From: JBOFEH01 sp051650265
GTDB lineage: Bacteria > Bacillota > Clostridia > Lachnospirales > Cellulosilyticaceae
Assembly: GCA_051650265.1 (NCBI GenBank)
Contig: JBOFIR010000175.1
Location: 1 to 56,571 of the forward strand
Length of the DNA: 56,571 bases
Reading direction: 5' to 3'
The position numbers were made by a program, and so were the translations under genes. This document shows, piece by piece, positions 48,729-56,571 of the stretch. The notes beneath the pieces are model-generated. The model was not told the DNA's origin and did no database searches. It worked only from the letters and a program-made list of their open reading frames with translations. Position 1 is the stretch's first letter. Each line of letters begins with the position of its first letter.

Positions 48729-51074
48729 ATGAGAGATACCAAAGAAAAAAAGAATAAATGGAATGTCCAGGGAATCAGATGGACGGAAGCGATGTTGTGT
48801 CTTGTTGCCTTTATTTGCGCAAGGGTTGGAATCGACGGCGTATTTTATACCATAGGGGTGAGTTTTCTTGGCAGCTTGTTATATTTTAGAGAATTAAAGA
48901 CACTGGGTGGTTTCTTTGCAATTCTAGGACTTATTTCTTTAGGCAGCTTTAATATAGGCATTCTTAAGTATATCTTGATGATGGGGTTATTGATTGTTAT
49001 TCGTGGATATTATACGGTGAGGGAAAAACAACCAACACTGTTTATTCAGGGGTTGTGTGTGGGAAGTGTCTTGTTAGTGATTAATATGGCGGCTTATATG
49101 ATTCAAGGAATGAGTCTTTATCATGTAGGGCTCGCATTATTAGAAGCCTGTGTGGGTGGTGCGCTCACTGTGCTATTTGGCAAAAGTGTGGCGATTATTA
49201 GAGATAATCGTAAAACACCTTTGACGACAAAAGAAGCGATTGGGATGATGCTCCTTTTGGCATGCGTATTGGCAGGGATGGTAGATTTATATCTAGAAGT
49301 TCCTTATTTTCAAGAAATTTATCTAAGAGATGTACTTACCTTTATCATTATAGGCGGAGTGATTTATCTGGGTGGTCTTAATCTAGGTGTAACGACTACT
49401 ATGGTGATTGGAACGGTACTTGTGCTTATTCGTTATATGCCGCCACAATTTATAGGAATCTATGGTATGGCGAGTATGTTGGGGGGCGTATTCATTCCTG
49501 TTGGTCGTGTAGGGGTATTAGGTGGAATGGGGATTGGACTCATGCTAGGATTTAGTGTATTTAATAGTGGAAAGATAGACCTCCAGATTATAGCAGCTTA
49601 CCTTATAGCCAGTATGATTTCCTTGATTATTCCTAAAAAGTATTTTGGATTCAATTGTTGGTTCAATCAGCAAAACTTGGAAGAGAGTGAAAGAACCCAC
49701 CTCCTTAGAGTTCAAACTGTCATTACAGATCGTCTCAAGCATATTGTTAGTGCATTTGAAATCCTAGGCCAGACATTGGAAGAAATGGAAAGACCACACC
49801 TGAAGCTTAGTGAAAAAGATATAGATTTTATGATTCATGATGCTGCAGAAAAAAACTGCTTGAGTTGTTCGATGAAACAGTTTTGTTGGCAACAGGATTT
49901 GAATCAAACGTATAGTATGGCGCAAGATTTAGTAGCGACTGCGGTTCAAAAAGGATATATTGTCAGAGCTGATATTCCAGAAAAGTTCAAGAGAAACTGT
50001 TTAGGTGCAGAAAATTTTGCAGCAGTCTTAACTTCTAGACTAGATCTCAAAAAGATGGAGATTTTTTGGCACAATAAATTAGTGGAAAGCAAATATCTTG
50101 CAGCGCAGCAACTCAGAGCGATTGCAACAACTTTAGAGGGTTTAGTGGATGATGTAGAAGAGCATATGGAGTTCAATAAAGATGCAGAAAAAGAACTGGA
50201 AGAGAAACTACGTGCAGAAGGCATTAAGATTACAGAGGTAATGGTCTTAGAACACCATAGTGGACAAAAAGAGATTAATGTGTATACCCCTTATTGCAAG
50301 AAAAAAGAGGATATTTCCCAGAAAATAATAGATGCTATTGATAAATGTCTAGAGATTCGAGTAGAACTCGAAAAACATACATGTAGTGAAACTGGGTGTA
50401 GCTACAAATTCTTAGTGGCAAATAAGTACCACGTTACTGCAGGTGCAGCAGCTTGGGCTAAACAAAAGGTATGTGGGGATGTACATAGTTTTATGGAACT
50501 TGAAGATGGTCAGTATTTGTTAGCTTTAGCAGATGGGATGGGTAGTGGTGATGAGGCCTATGAAGAAAGTGCAACGACTATTGAGATGTTAGAGGATTTT
50601 ATGGCGTCAGGACTCAAAAAAGAGACAGTTGTCAAATTGATCAATGCAACACTGCTTCTCAAGTCAGAGACAGAGACGTTCTCGACGATGGATGTGACAC
50701 TTATTGATTCGCAGACAGGGGTTGCAGAGTTTTTGAAAGCAGGTGCAGCAGCAAGCTTTGTATTGAGAAAAGGAAAAGTGCTGACAGTATCGGGAGCATC
50801 ACTTCCAGTGGGAATTGTAAAAGAAGTAGATGTAGAAACGCAAAAAATGCAGCTACAAGATGGCGATATGCTGATTATGGTGACTGATGGGATTTTGATC
50901 TCAAAAGATGACGTGCTCGGAAAGGAAGGTACGTTTAAACACTTTATCTTAGAAGCGGGAAGTGGGAATCCTCAGTATGTTGCAGAATATCTCCTTCAAA
51001 AGAGTAAAGATCTCTTAGGTGTAGGAGAGGAAGATGATATGACTGTAGTAGTGGCTAAAATTTGGAAAAGATAA
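48729..51074 (+). CDS. spoIIE: Stage II sporulation protein E
   Basis: A membrane phosphatase that dephosphorylates SpoIIAA and so releases sigma-F in the forespore; it also acts with FtsZ at the polar septum. The 781 residues have about ten N-terminal membrane helices (20-310), a central regulatory/FtsZ-binding region (320-560, with a cysteine group CLSCSMKQFCW), and a C-terminal PP2C domain with YLLALADGMGSGDEAYEES, FSTMDVTLIDS, LKAGAAASFVL and MLIMVTDGILISKDD. The metal-binding aspartates are in place. RBS AGGAGGGG. Confidence 0.95.
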   Translation: MRDTKEKKNKWNVQGIRWTEAMLCLVAFICARVGIDGVFYTIGVSFLGSLLYFRELKTLGGFFAILGLISLGSFNIGILKYILMMGLLIVIRGYYTVREKQPTLFIQGLCVGSVLLVINMAAYMIQGMSLYHVGLALLEACVGGALTVLFGKSVAIIRDNRKTPLTTKEAIGMMLLLACVLAGMVDLYLEVPYFQEIYLRDVLTFIIIGGVIYLGGLNLGVTTTMVIGTVLVLIRYMPPQFIGIYGMASMLGGVFIPVGRVGVLGGMGIGLMLGFSVFNSGKIDLQIIAAYLIASMISLIIPKKYFGFNCWFNQQNLEESERTHLLRVQTVITDRLKHIVSAFEILGQTLEEMERPHLKLSEKDIDFMIHDAAEKNCLSCSMKQFCWQQDLNQTYSMAQDLVATAVQKGYIVRADIPEKFKRNCLGAENFAAVLTSRLDLKKMEIFWHNKLVESKYLAAQQLRAIATTLEGLVDDVEEHMEFNKDAEKELEEKLRAEGIKITEVMVLEHHSGQKEINVYTPYCKKKEDISQKIIDAIDKCLEIRVELEKHTCSETGCSYKFLVANKYHVTAGAAAWAKQKVCGDVHSFMELEDGQYLLALADGMGSGDEAYEESATTIEMLEDFMASGLKKETVVKLINATLLLKSETETFSTMDVTLIDSQTGVAEFLKAGAAASFVLRKGKVLTVSGASLPVGIVKEVDVETQKMQLQDGDMLIMVTDGILISKDDVLGKEGTFKHFILEAGSGNPQYVAEYLLQKSKDLLGVGEEDDMTVVVAKIWKR

Positions 51075-51157
51075 TAAAAAAGGGCTGTACATTGAATAAT
51101 AATATGATAGGGTGGCACACTTTAAAGGACACTAATACAATAAGGTAGGGATCATCC

Positions 51158-51424
51158 ATGGGTAAACAAGTTGTTGTTCAGGGACGAGAGGATGACTGGT
51201 ATGAAAAAGCAGTTTTTTTACTCAAGCAAGAACCACCCAAGGGACGTATGAATCTTGTGAGTGAAGCAAATCATATTATTGGCGCATATATGAAGACAAA
51301 GCCTGTAGATCAACTAGAAAGAGTGGCGTCACCTTTAGATAAAAAAAATACTAACTGGATTGATGTATTGTTTTATGTAAGTTTGATACTGCTAGGCATC
51401 ATGCTAGTAATCTATCTAATCTGA
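51158..51424 (+). CDS. Small single-pass membrane protein of unknown function
   Basis: 88 residues. A charged soluble part (1-68, with DDWYEKAVFLLKQEPPKGRM and a stretch NLVSEANHIIGAYM) is followed by one C-terminal membrane helix (about 69-88, ending IYLI at the stop). That is a tail-anchored layout facing the cytoplasm. I do not recognise the family. It lies between spoIIE and tilS. A possible RBS, TAGGGAT, precedes the ATG. The setting suggests, but does not show, a link to sporulation or division. Confidence 0.7.
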   Translation: MGKQVVVQGREDDWYEKAVFLLKQEPPKGRMNLVSEANHIIGAYMKTKPVDQLERVASPLDKKNTNWIDVLFYVSLILLGIMLVIYLI

Positions 51425-51504
51425 GAAGAGGTGAGGCAAATTCGAGAGAGTGTTCTAGAGTTTGTCTCTTTTCTGTTGAAGGGAATAGGATAATTGTAAG
51501 AAGA

Positions 51505-51513
51505 TGCTATAAT
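51505..51513 (+). promoter_or_regulatory. Extended -10 promoter of tilS-hpt-ftsH
   Basis: TGCTATAAT is a perfect extended -10, 35 bp before tilS. No clear -35. Confidence 0.6.
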
Positions 51514-51550
51514 ATAGAAGCGAAGATTAGTTGGGATAAAGGAGCGAATG

Positions 51551-52954
51551 ATGACACGAGAAATTGACGAAAAAGTGAAACAGTATATCGCTCAACATCA
51601 TTTGATTGAGCACGGCGATCGTATTATTGTAGGTGTTTCAGGGGGGGCAGATTCTATGATGCTCTTACACTTTCTAAGGAGACATCAGGAATGGTATGAC
51701 ATGAGTCTTATGGTAGCGCATGTTCACCATGGACTCAGGCAAGAGGCTGATGAAGAGGCGGCTTATGTAGAAGAAGTTGCGACGCAGTGGGGACTTCCTT
51801 GTGAGAGGAAACAGTGTGACATTGAAGCGCTCGCCCAGGAGTGGAGGATGAGTGAGGAAGAAACAGGAAGGAAAGTCAGATATGATTTCTTTATATCTTT
51901 GACAAATCAAGGTGATAAAATAGCAACAGCACATCATATGAATGATCAAGCTGAAACCATGATGATGCGTTTTGTAAGAGGGACTGATATACAAGGGTTA
52001 CAGGGTATCCCACCAAAAAGAGGAGCTATTATTAGACCGATTTTAGGGATAACCAGAGAGGAAGTGGAGTATTATTGCAATAAGTGGCAAATTCACTATA
52101 AGCAAGATGCAACAAACTTTGAAACAGTCTATACACGTAATAAGATGCGTCTTGAGTGTATTCCTTATATGACGACTCATTTTAATCCTAATCTTGTAGC
52201 GACAATGGCAAGGCAAGCGGAAAACTTTAAAGAAGCAGATGATTTCTTGAAAACCTATACACAGGAAGTATTTGAACGTGCAGTTAATGTAGTTGAAAGA
52301 GGCGTTAAGTTGACTCTCGATAAAGAACTGATCACACAAGAAAAAAGCTATATTCAAAAACGCATTTTTATGCAAGCAATTTTGGTTCTTTTAGGGCATA
52401 CTAAAGAAATCACAACCATGCATCTTTCAAATATTTTAATGCTTATGAATAAACAATCGGGAAAGCAGATTGATTTGCCACATGGCATCCATGTGAAAAA
52501 TGAATATAACCAATTGATTTTTATATTAGATGAAGAGGTTAAAATTTCTAATTATGAGTATACCCTACAAATGGGTACAACTAATGTAAAGGAAGTTTCC
52601 CTAGTAGTTCAGTTACGCGTAGTATCTTTTAAAACATTTGAACAAAGGCAAGAAAATATGTATACTAAATATATTGATTATGATAAAATAAAAGACAGCT
52701 TGCAAATCAGGAACCGTCGGCCTTCAGACCAGATTATACTACCTGGAGGCACTAAAAAACTTAAAAAGTTTTTTGTAGATGAAAAGATACCAGGGCATTT
52801 AAGAAATACTATACCGATGATAGCAGATAGCAACAATATAATATGGGTTATAGGCTCAAGGTTAAATAGCAAGTACTATGTAACTGACAAAACAACACAA
52901 ATACTAGAGTTGACAGTATTAAAAGAACATACGTTGCAGGAGGGATTATGTTGA
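51551..52954 (+). CDS. tilS: tRNA(Ile)-lysidine synthetase
   Basis: Converts C34 of tRNA-Ile2 (CAT) to lysidine so it reads AUA. The 467-residue protein has the N-type ATP pyrophosphatase loop VGVSGGADSMMLLHFL, VAHVHHGLRQEADEEA, TAHHMNDQAETMMMRFVRGT and the GIPPKRGAIIRPIL segment, then C-terminal TilS domains ending near RNRRPSDQIILPGGTKKLKKF. ATG codons at 51548 and 51551 are both in frame; spacing from AAAGGAG (51538-51544) favours 51551. It overlaps hpt by 7 bp. Confidence 0.95.
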   Translation: MTREIDEKVKQYIAQHHLIEHGDRIIVGVSGGADSMMLLHFLRRHQEWYDMSLMVAHVHHGLRQEADEEAAYVEEVATQWGLPCERKQCDIEALAQEWRMSEEETGRKVRYDFFISLTNQGDKIATAHHMNDQAETMMMRFVRGTDIQGLQGIPPKRGAIIRPILGITREEVEYYCNKWQIHYKQDATNFETVYTRNKMRLECIPYMTTHFNPNLVATMARQAENFKEADDFLKTYTQEVFERAVNVVERGVKLTLDKELITQEKSYIQKRIFMQAILVLLGHTKEITTMHLSNILMLMNKQSGKQIDLPHGIHVKNEYNQLIFILDEEVKISNYEYTLQMGTTNVKEVSLVVQLRVVSFKTFEQRQENMYTKYIDYDKIKDSLQIRNRRPSDQIILPGGTKKLKKFFVDEKIPGHLRNTIPMIADSNNIIWVIGSRLNSKYYVTDKTTQILELTVLKEHTLQEGLC

Positions 52955-53466
52955 ATCTAGAAACACTCATCAATGAAGAAGATTTACAAAGAAGAATTGA
53001 AGAATTAGGTGCACAAATATCAAGAGATTATGAAGGGAAAGAAATCGTAGTACTTTGTGTCTTAAAGGGTGGGGTTATGTTTATGACAGACCTTGCTAAA
53101 AGAATTTCTGTGCCAATGAAGATGGAATTCATGGCAGTATCAAGTTATGGCAATGAGTATAAAAGTACAGGTGTAGTAAAAATCGTCAAAGATCTTGATG
53201 AACCAATCGATGGTAAAGATGTACTCATCGTAGAAGACATTATTGATTCAGGGCGTACATTAAGTTACTTGAAAAATATACTCATTGGACGTAATCCAAA
53301 GAGTATCAAAATCTGTACTTTACTAGATAAGCCAGAACAAAGAGTAGTAGATGTGGAAGTAGAATATGTAGGATTCACAATTCCAGATAGTTTTGTAATT
53401 GGATATGGTCTTGATTACCAACAATTCTACAGAAATCTCCCATATATTGCTGTAAATAAGGGGTAA
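52948..53466 (+). CDS. hpt: Hypoxanthine phosphoribosyltransferase
   Basis: Salvages hypoxanthine (and guanine) to IMP/GMP using PRPP. The 172 residues show LCVLKGGVMFMTDLAKRI, the PRPP loop VLIVEDIIDSGRTLSYL and YVGFTIPDSFVIGYGLDY. It overlaps the end of tilS, with AGGAGGG inside tilS, so translation is coupled. The tilS-hpt-ftsH order is conserved in Firmicutes. Its substrate PRPP comes from Prs at 33768-34724. Confidence 0.97.
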   Translation: MLNLETLINEEDLQRRIEELGAQISRDYEGKEIVVLCVLKGGVMFMTDLAKRISVPMKMEFMAVSSYGNEYKSTGVVKIVKDLDEPIDGKDVLIVEDIIDSGRTLSYLKNILIGRNPKSIKICTLLDKPEQRVVDVEVEYVGFTIPDSFVIGYGLDYQQFYRNLPYIAVNKG

Positions 53467-53510
53467 AGTCTAAGAAAAACTAAGATGGATTAGGAAGGAG
53501 GCATAGTGCA

Positions 53511-55394
53511 TTGAAAGGAAAATTTAAAGGGAGCACCCTATATTTGATTGTAGTAGCGATACTATTTATTGCGGTTATTTTTGGCGCTAATCAATCATTT
53601 ATGTCACAACCAACACCAATGACGTTTGGTGAGGTCAAAAACTACATCGAGAATAAAAAAGTAGACAAACTTCATATAGAATATGATTCTACAAACGCTT
53701 ATGTAACAGTCAAACTTAAAGATAGTGAAAGTAAATCAACAGTTGTTATTGCATCGGAGCCGTTTACAGACTATATGTTAAAATTGCCAGCAGACACATT
53801 AAATGCAATGACAGTTGTGGATACATCAGCAGCTCAGCCGAATATGTTCTTTAGTATATTACAAATCGTGCTTGTGCTAGGTATGTTTATTTTTATCATG
53901 GTATTCTTCATGCAGCAAATGCAAGGAGGAGGAGGCGGCGGTGGCCGTGTGATGTCATTTGGTAAAAGTAAGGCTAAGATGACAATCGATGATAAAGGAT
54001 CGACAACGTTCAAAGACGTTGCAGGACTTGATGAAGAGAAGGAAGAAGTTGTAGAACTTGTAGATTTCCTCAAAAATCCTAAGAAATATACAGAGGTTGG
54101 TGCAAAAATTCCGAAAGGAATCTTACTTGTAGGACCTCCAGGTACTGGTAAAACACTTCTTGCAAAGGCAGTAGCAGGTGAAGCTAAAGTACCATTCTTT
54201 AGTATTTCAGGGTCTGATTTCGTGGAGATGTTCGTGGGGGTTGGAGCTTCTCGTGTAAGAGATTTATTCGAACAAGCTAAGAAAAATGCGCCATGTATCG
54301 TATTTATTGATGAGATTGATGCAGTAGGTAGAAAACGTGGTGCTGGTCTTGGCGGTGGCCATGATGAAAGAGAGCAAACACTCAATCAATTACTTGTTGA
54401 GATGGATGGTTTCGGAATTAACCAAGGTGTTATTGTAGTAGCAGCTACAAACCGTGTAGATATTTTAGATCCTGCACTTTTAAGACCAGGTCGTTTTGAT
54501 AGACAGGTCGTAGTAGGTAGACCAGACGTGAAGGGAAGAGAATCTATTCTCAAGGTTCATGCTAAAGGCAAACCACTTAATGAAGATATCGATCTTAAGA
54601 TTATTGCTAAGACAACTGCAGGCTTCACAGGAGCAGATCTTGCAAACCTTATGAACGAAGCAGCACTTCTTACAGCAAGACACAACAAACGTGCCATTGA
54701 TATGGAAGAAGTACAAAAAGCATTTATCAAAATTACTGTTGGTACAGAGAAGAAAAGTCATCTTGTATCAGATAAAGAAAAGCGCATTACAGCTTACCAT
54801 GAGATAGGTCATGCATTAATCCATGAAGTGTTACCAAATCTTGATCCAGTACACAGTGTATCTATCATTCCTACGGGCTTTGCAGGTGGTTATACAATGC
54901 CACTTCCAAGAGAAGATAAGATGTACATGACTAAATCTAAGATGTTAGATGAAATCGTATCATTATTGGGTGGGCGTGCAGCAGAGGAACTTATCTTTGG
55001 AGATATCACAACAGGTGCTTCAAATGATATTGAGAGAGCGACACAGATTGCACGAGATATGATTACAAAGTATGGTATGAGCGACCTTGGTCCTATTAAA
55101 TATGGTAATGAGCAGCAAGAGGTATTTTTAGGACGTGATTTCAATCATGAACGTAACTACAGTGAGAATGTAGCAACTGAAATTGATAAGTCAATCAAAG
55201 ATATCGTAGAAAATGCTTATGTGAGATCAAAAGCACTCCTTCAAGAAAATATGGAAGTCCTTCATAAAGCATCAGAAGTGTTACTCAAAAAAGAAAAGCT
55301 TACTGGAAATGAATTTAGAAAGATCATGAAAGGTGAAGCAATTGACGAGGAACATGTTGAAGAACTTGATCTTTTCGGTGAACCAGAACTATAA
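53511..55394 (+). CDS. ftsH: ATP-dependent zinc metalloprotease FtsH
   Basis: A membrane AAA+ protease for damaged membrane proteins and regulators. 627 residues: helix at about 8-26, an extracytoplasmic domain (30-110), a second helix (115-135), the usual glycine run at 139-145, an AAA domain with Walker A G208-PPGTGKT and FIDEIDAVGRKR, and a protease domain with zinc motif H430-EIGH and a later aspartate in GGRAAEELIFGD. The start is TTG behind GGAAGGAGG; no ATG fits. It ends at a strong terminator. Confidence 0.97.
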   Translation: MKGKFKGSTLYLIVVAILFIAVIFGANQSFMSQPTPMTFGEVKNYIENKKVDKLHIEYDSTNAYVTVKLKDSESKSTVVIASEPFTDYMLKLPADTLNAMTVVDTSAAQPNMFFSILQIVLVLGMFIFIMVFFMQQMQGGGGGGGRVMSFGKSKAKMTIDDKGSTTFKDVAGLDEEKEEVVELVDFLKNPKKYTEVGAKIPKGILLVGPPGTGKTLLAKAVAGEAKVPFFSISGSDFVEMFVGVGASRVRDLFEQAKKNAPCIVFIDEIDAVGRKRGAGLGGGHDEREQTLNQLLVEMDGFGINQGVIVVAATNRVDILDPALLRPGRFDRQVVVGRPDVKGRESILKVHAKGKPLNEDIDLKIIAKTTAGFTGADLANLMNEAALLTARHNKRAIDMEEVQKAFIKITVGTEKKSHLVSDKEKRITAYHEIGHALIHEVLPNLDPVHSVSIIPTGFAGGYTMPLPREDKMYMTKSKMLDEIVSLLGGRAAEELIFGDITTGASNDIERATQIARDMITKYGMSDLGPIKYGNEQQEVFLGRDFNHERNYSENVATEIDKSIKDIVENAYVRSKALLQENMEVLHKASEVLLKKEKLTGNEFRKIMKGEAIDEEHVEELDLFGEPEL

Positions 55395-55397
55395 GAA

Positions 55398-55432
55398 AAA
55401 TAAAAAGGGGGGATATCCCCCTTTTTATTTTT
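55398..55432 (+). terminator. ftsH operon terminator
   Basis: AAATAAAAAGGGGG / CCCCCTTTTTATTT around a GATAT loop, T-rich on the 3' side. It separates ftsH from birA. Confidence 0.92.
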
Positions 55433-55468
55433 GGGTAAAAAGGGTAAGACTTAATATGTAGGGGGTGG

Positions 55469-56272
55469 ATGTCTGTGTATAATGAGCAATCTATTCGAGA
55501 TAGAATAGAGACAACTTATATGGGAAAGAACGTAAGTTATTTTGATATAATAGACTCGACTAATAATAAAGCGAAAGAGTTGGCAAGACAAGGGGCTAAA
55601 GAAGGACATCTTGTAGTTGCCGATCAGCAACAAGCTGGTAGAGGGCGTTTGGGACGTGCGTGGTGTTCACCTAGTGGAACAGGAATTTGGATGAGTTTTA
55701 TCTTAAGGCCAGATATTGAGGTGCAACGGGTGCCACAAGTAACGCTTGTTGCAGGACTTAGCATGTGTGAAACAATTCGTGAATGTACAGGGTTAGATGC
55801 AAAGATCAAATGGCCGAATGATATTGTAGTACAGGGTAAGAAGGTATGTGGTATACTGGCAGAGATGGGTATGCAGGGGGGCAAGATGCTCTATGTTATC
55901 CTGGGTATTGGTGTGAATGTGAATACTGAGTGTTTTCCAGATGAATTGCTACATGCAAGTTCTCTGGGACGTCTTGGTGGATGTACCTATGGACGGTCAG
56001 TTTTGATTGCAGACTTTGCAGTGCGATTTGAAAGGTATTATGAACAGTTCAAAAAGGCAGACTATATACCACAATTAGTTGATAAATACAAAAAAATGTG
56101 TGTAACTTTAGGAAAACAAGCTAAGCTTGTGGAAAAAGAAGAAGAACGTATTGTCTATGTAGTAGATCTTCTTCCTACAGGCGCACTGCAGGTTATAAAT
56201 GAAGCGGGTGAAAAAGAGGAGATTCAGTCGGGTGAAGTTTCTATACGCGGCATTTATGGCTATACATCCTAA
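55469..56272 (+). CDS. birA: Biotin--[acetyl-CoA-carboxylase] ligase, monofunctional
   Basis: Attaches biotin to carboxylases via biotinyl-AMP. The 267 residues have the ligase core: DIIDSTNNKAKELARQGA, the biotin loop QQQAGRGRLGRAWCSPSGTG, then KWPNDIVVQGKKVCGILAEM and a C-terminal SH3-like domain (about 215-267). There is no N-terminal helix-turn-helix, unlike the B. subtilis BirA repressor, so this version should not regulate biotin genes. The RBS is an odd TAGGGGGTGG. It is transcribed apart from ftsH. Confidence 0.94.
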   Translation: MSVYNEQSIRDRIETTYMGKNVSYFDIIDSTNNKAKELARQGAKEGHLVVADQQQAGRGRLGRAWCSPSGTGIWMSFILRPDIEVQRVPQVTLVAGLSMCETIRECTGLDAKIKWPNDIVVQGKKVCGILAEMGMQGGKMLYVILGIGVNVNTECFPDELLHASSLGRLGGCTYGRSVLIADFAVRFERYYEQFKKADYIPQLVDKYKKMCVTLGKQAKLVEKEEERIVYVVDLLPTGALQVINEAGEKEEIQSGEVSIRGIYGYTS

Positions 56273-56291
56273 ATAAAGAAAGGAAATAACA

Positions 56292-56571
56292 ATGGAAAAG
56301 AAACTTGTAATTTGTGCATCACCTTATGAACATAAATATTTTATTGAGCCAGGATTTGAAGATATTCCTGCGTCAATCAAAGAAGAGTTAATAGAAGCAA
56401 TTGCTTCTATTGCAGAAAAAGTAAATGGGATTATCAGTTTAGGATTCAATGATGAGGGAAATATTTACATCGAACAGAATTCACAAGAGGATGTATTCGT
56501 AGATGATATTGGGAGTGCACTAGAGATTAAAAGATTCCAAGTAGAAAAGAAGGAAATCCTCAAATCACTTA
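56292..56571 (+). CDS. Uncharacterised protein, truncated by the window end
   Basis: An open frame from ATG at 56292 (behind AAAGGAAAT) running off the end; 93 residues are visible. It starts MEKKLVICASPYEHKYFIEP and is acidic, with no membrane segment or clear motif. It resembles the small DUF6145-type proteins of Lachnospiraceae in its opening, a weak memory-based match. It starts 19 bp after birA and is probably co-transcribed. Confidence 0.65.
   Translation, partial: MEKKLVICASPYEHKYFIEPGFEDIPASIKEELIEAIASIAEKVNGIISLGFNDEGNIYIEQNSQEDVFVDDIGSALEIKRFQVEKKEILKSL

Noticed and set aside
53928..53950. Glycine-codon run in ftsH as a possible repeat tract or frameshift site
   Set aside because: A glycine-rich linker before the AAA domain is normal in Firmicute FtsH, and the frame is intact.
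53834..54385. 183-codon minus-strand ORF inside ftsH
   Set aside because: Antisense to the glycine linker and AAA domain of ftsH; the proline and serine runs come from reverse reading of glycine and other ftsH codons.
1..56571. CRISPR array, prophage, IS element, toxin-antitoxin or defence system
   Set aside because: No regularly spaced repeats, transposase, integrase, cas or restriction genes seen on either strand; gene content is core chromosome.

Overview
The window is a stretch of low-GC chromosome from an anaerobic, endospore-forming member of the Clostridia. It is probably in or near Lachnospirales; Cellulosilyticum-like bacteria are my best guess, from protein feel rather than a search. 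The case rests on strong AGGAGG ribosome binding sites, spore genes (spoVG, spoVT, yabP, yabQ, spoIIE, a cwlD-type amidase), oxygen-sensitive pyruvate formate-lyase, a GlgC/GlgD pair and MecA. Almost everything is housekeeping. I see no IS element, prophage, CRISPR array, toxin-antitoxin pair or defence island. I found no clear new multi-gene system; the most novel-looking material is regulatory DNA and RNA.

Layout. 1-300: end of a stable-RNA cluster (tRNA-Glu, 5S rRNA, tRNA-Cys). 550-7034: DUF951, rpsF-ssb-rpsR, then yybS-gdpP-rplI-dnaB, joining ribosome, replication and c-di-AMP turnover genes. 7033-13299: a nitronate monooxygenase/FabK-like flavoprotein under a palindromic operator, a MerR-like coiled-coil protein, pflB-pflA facing left, and a DUF368 membrane protein. 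13447-17171: a CBS-containing manganese pyrophosphatase, a DUF1858 protein, a thioredoxin-reductase-like protein, and mecA facing left. 17408-21266: purA, a GH18 glycosidase and a CwlD-type amidase. 21300-26225: mocR, dnaI, dnaD and murC, all facing left.

26479-43526 follows the Bacillus subtilis order purR ... spoVG-glmU-prs-pth-mfd ... spoVT ... mazG ... yabO(rqcP)-yabP-yabQ-divIC. Between purR and spoVG lies extra cargo: an ECF sigma factor with a membrane partner, and glgC-glgD. After divIC come three tRNA genes, a MATE exporter, a stalk-domain protein, deoC, a ferritin-like protein and a cytoplasmic-looking parvulin. The B. subtilis order then resumes with spoIIE-(small membrane protein)-tilS-hpt-ftsH, followed by a monofunctional birA and a truncated gene at the edge.

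The genes fit together in a few themes: primosome parts (DnaB helicase, DnaI loader, DnaD, SSB); purine and PRPP metabolism (PurR, PurA, Prs, Hpt, DeoC); cell-wall precursors (GlmU, MurC); spore development; and mixed-acid fermentation (Pfl). The signals most worth a second look are: a 48-bp perfect palindrome over the nmo promoter; a palindrome filling the pfl promoter spacer; a multi-hairpin leader before yybS; a hairpin burying the mocR ribosome binding site; and a perfect in-frame 33-bp tandem duplication in mfd. All promoter, operator and RNA-structure calls were made by eye.
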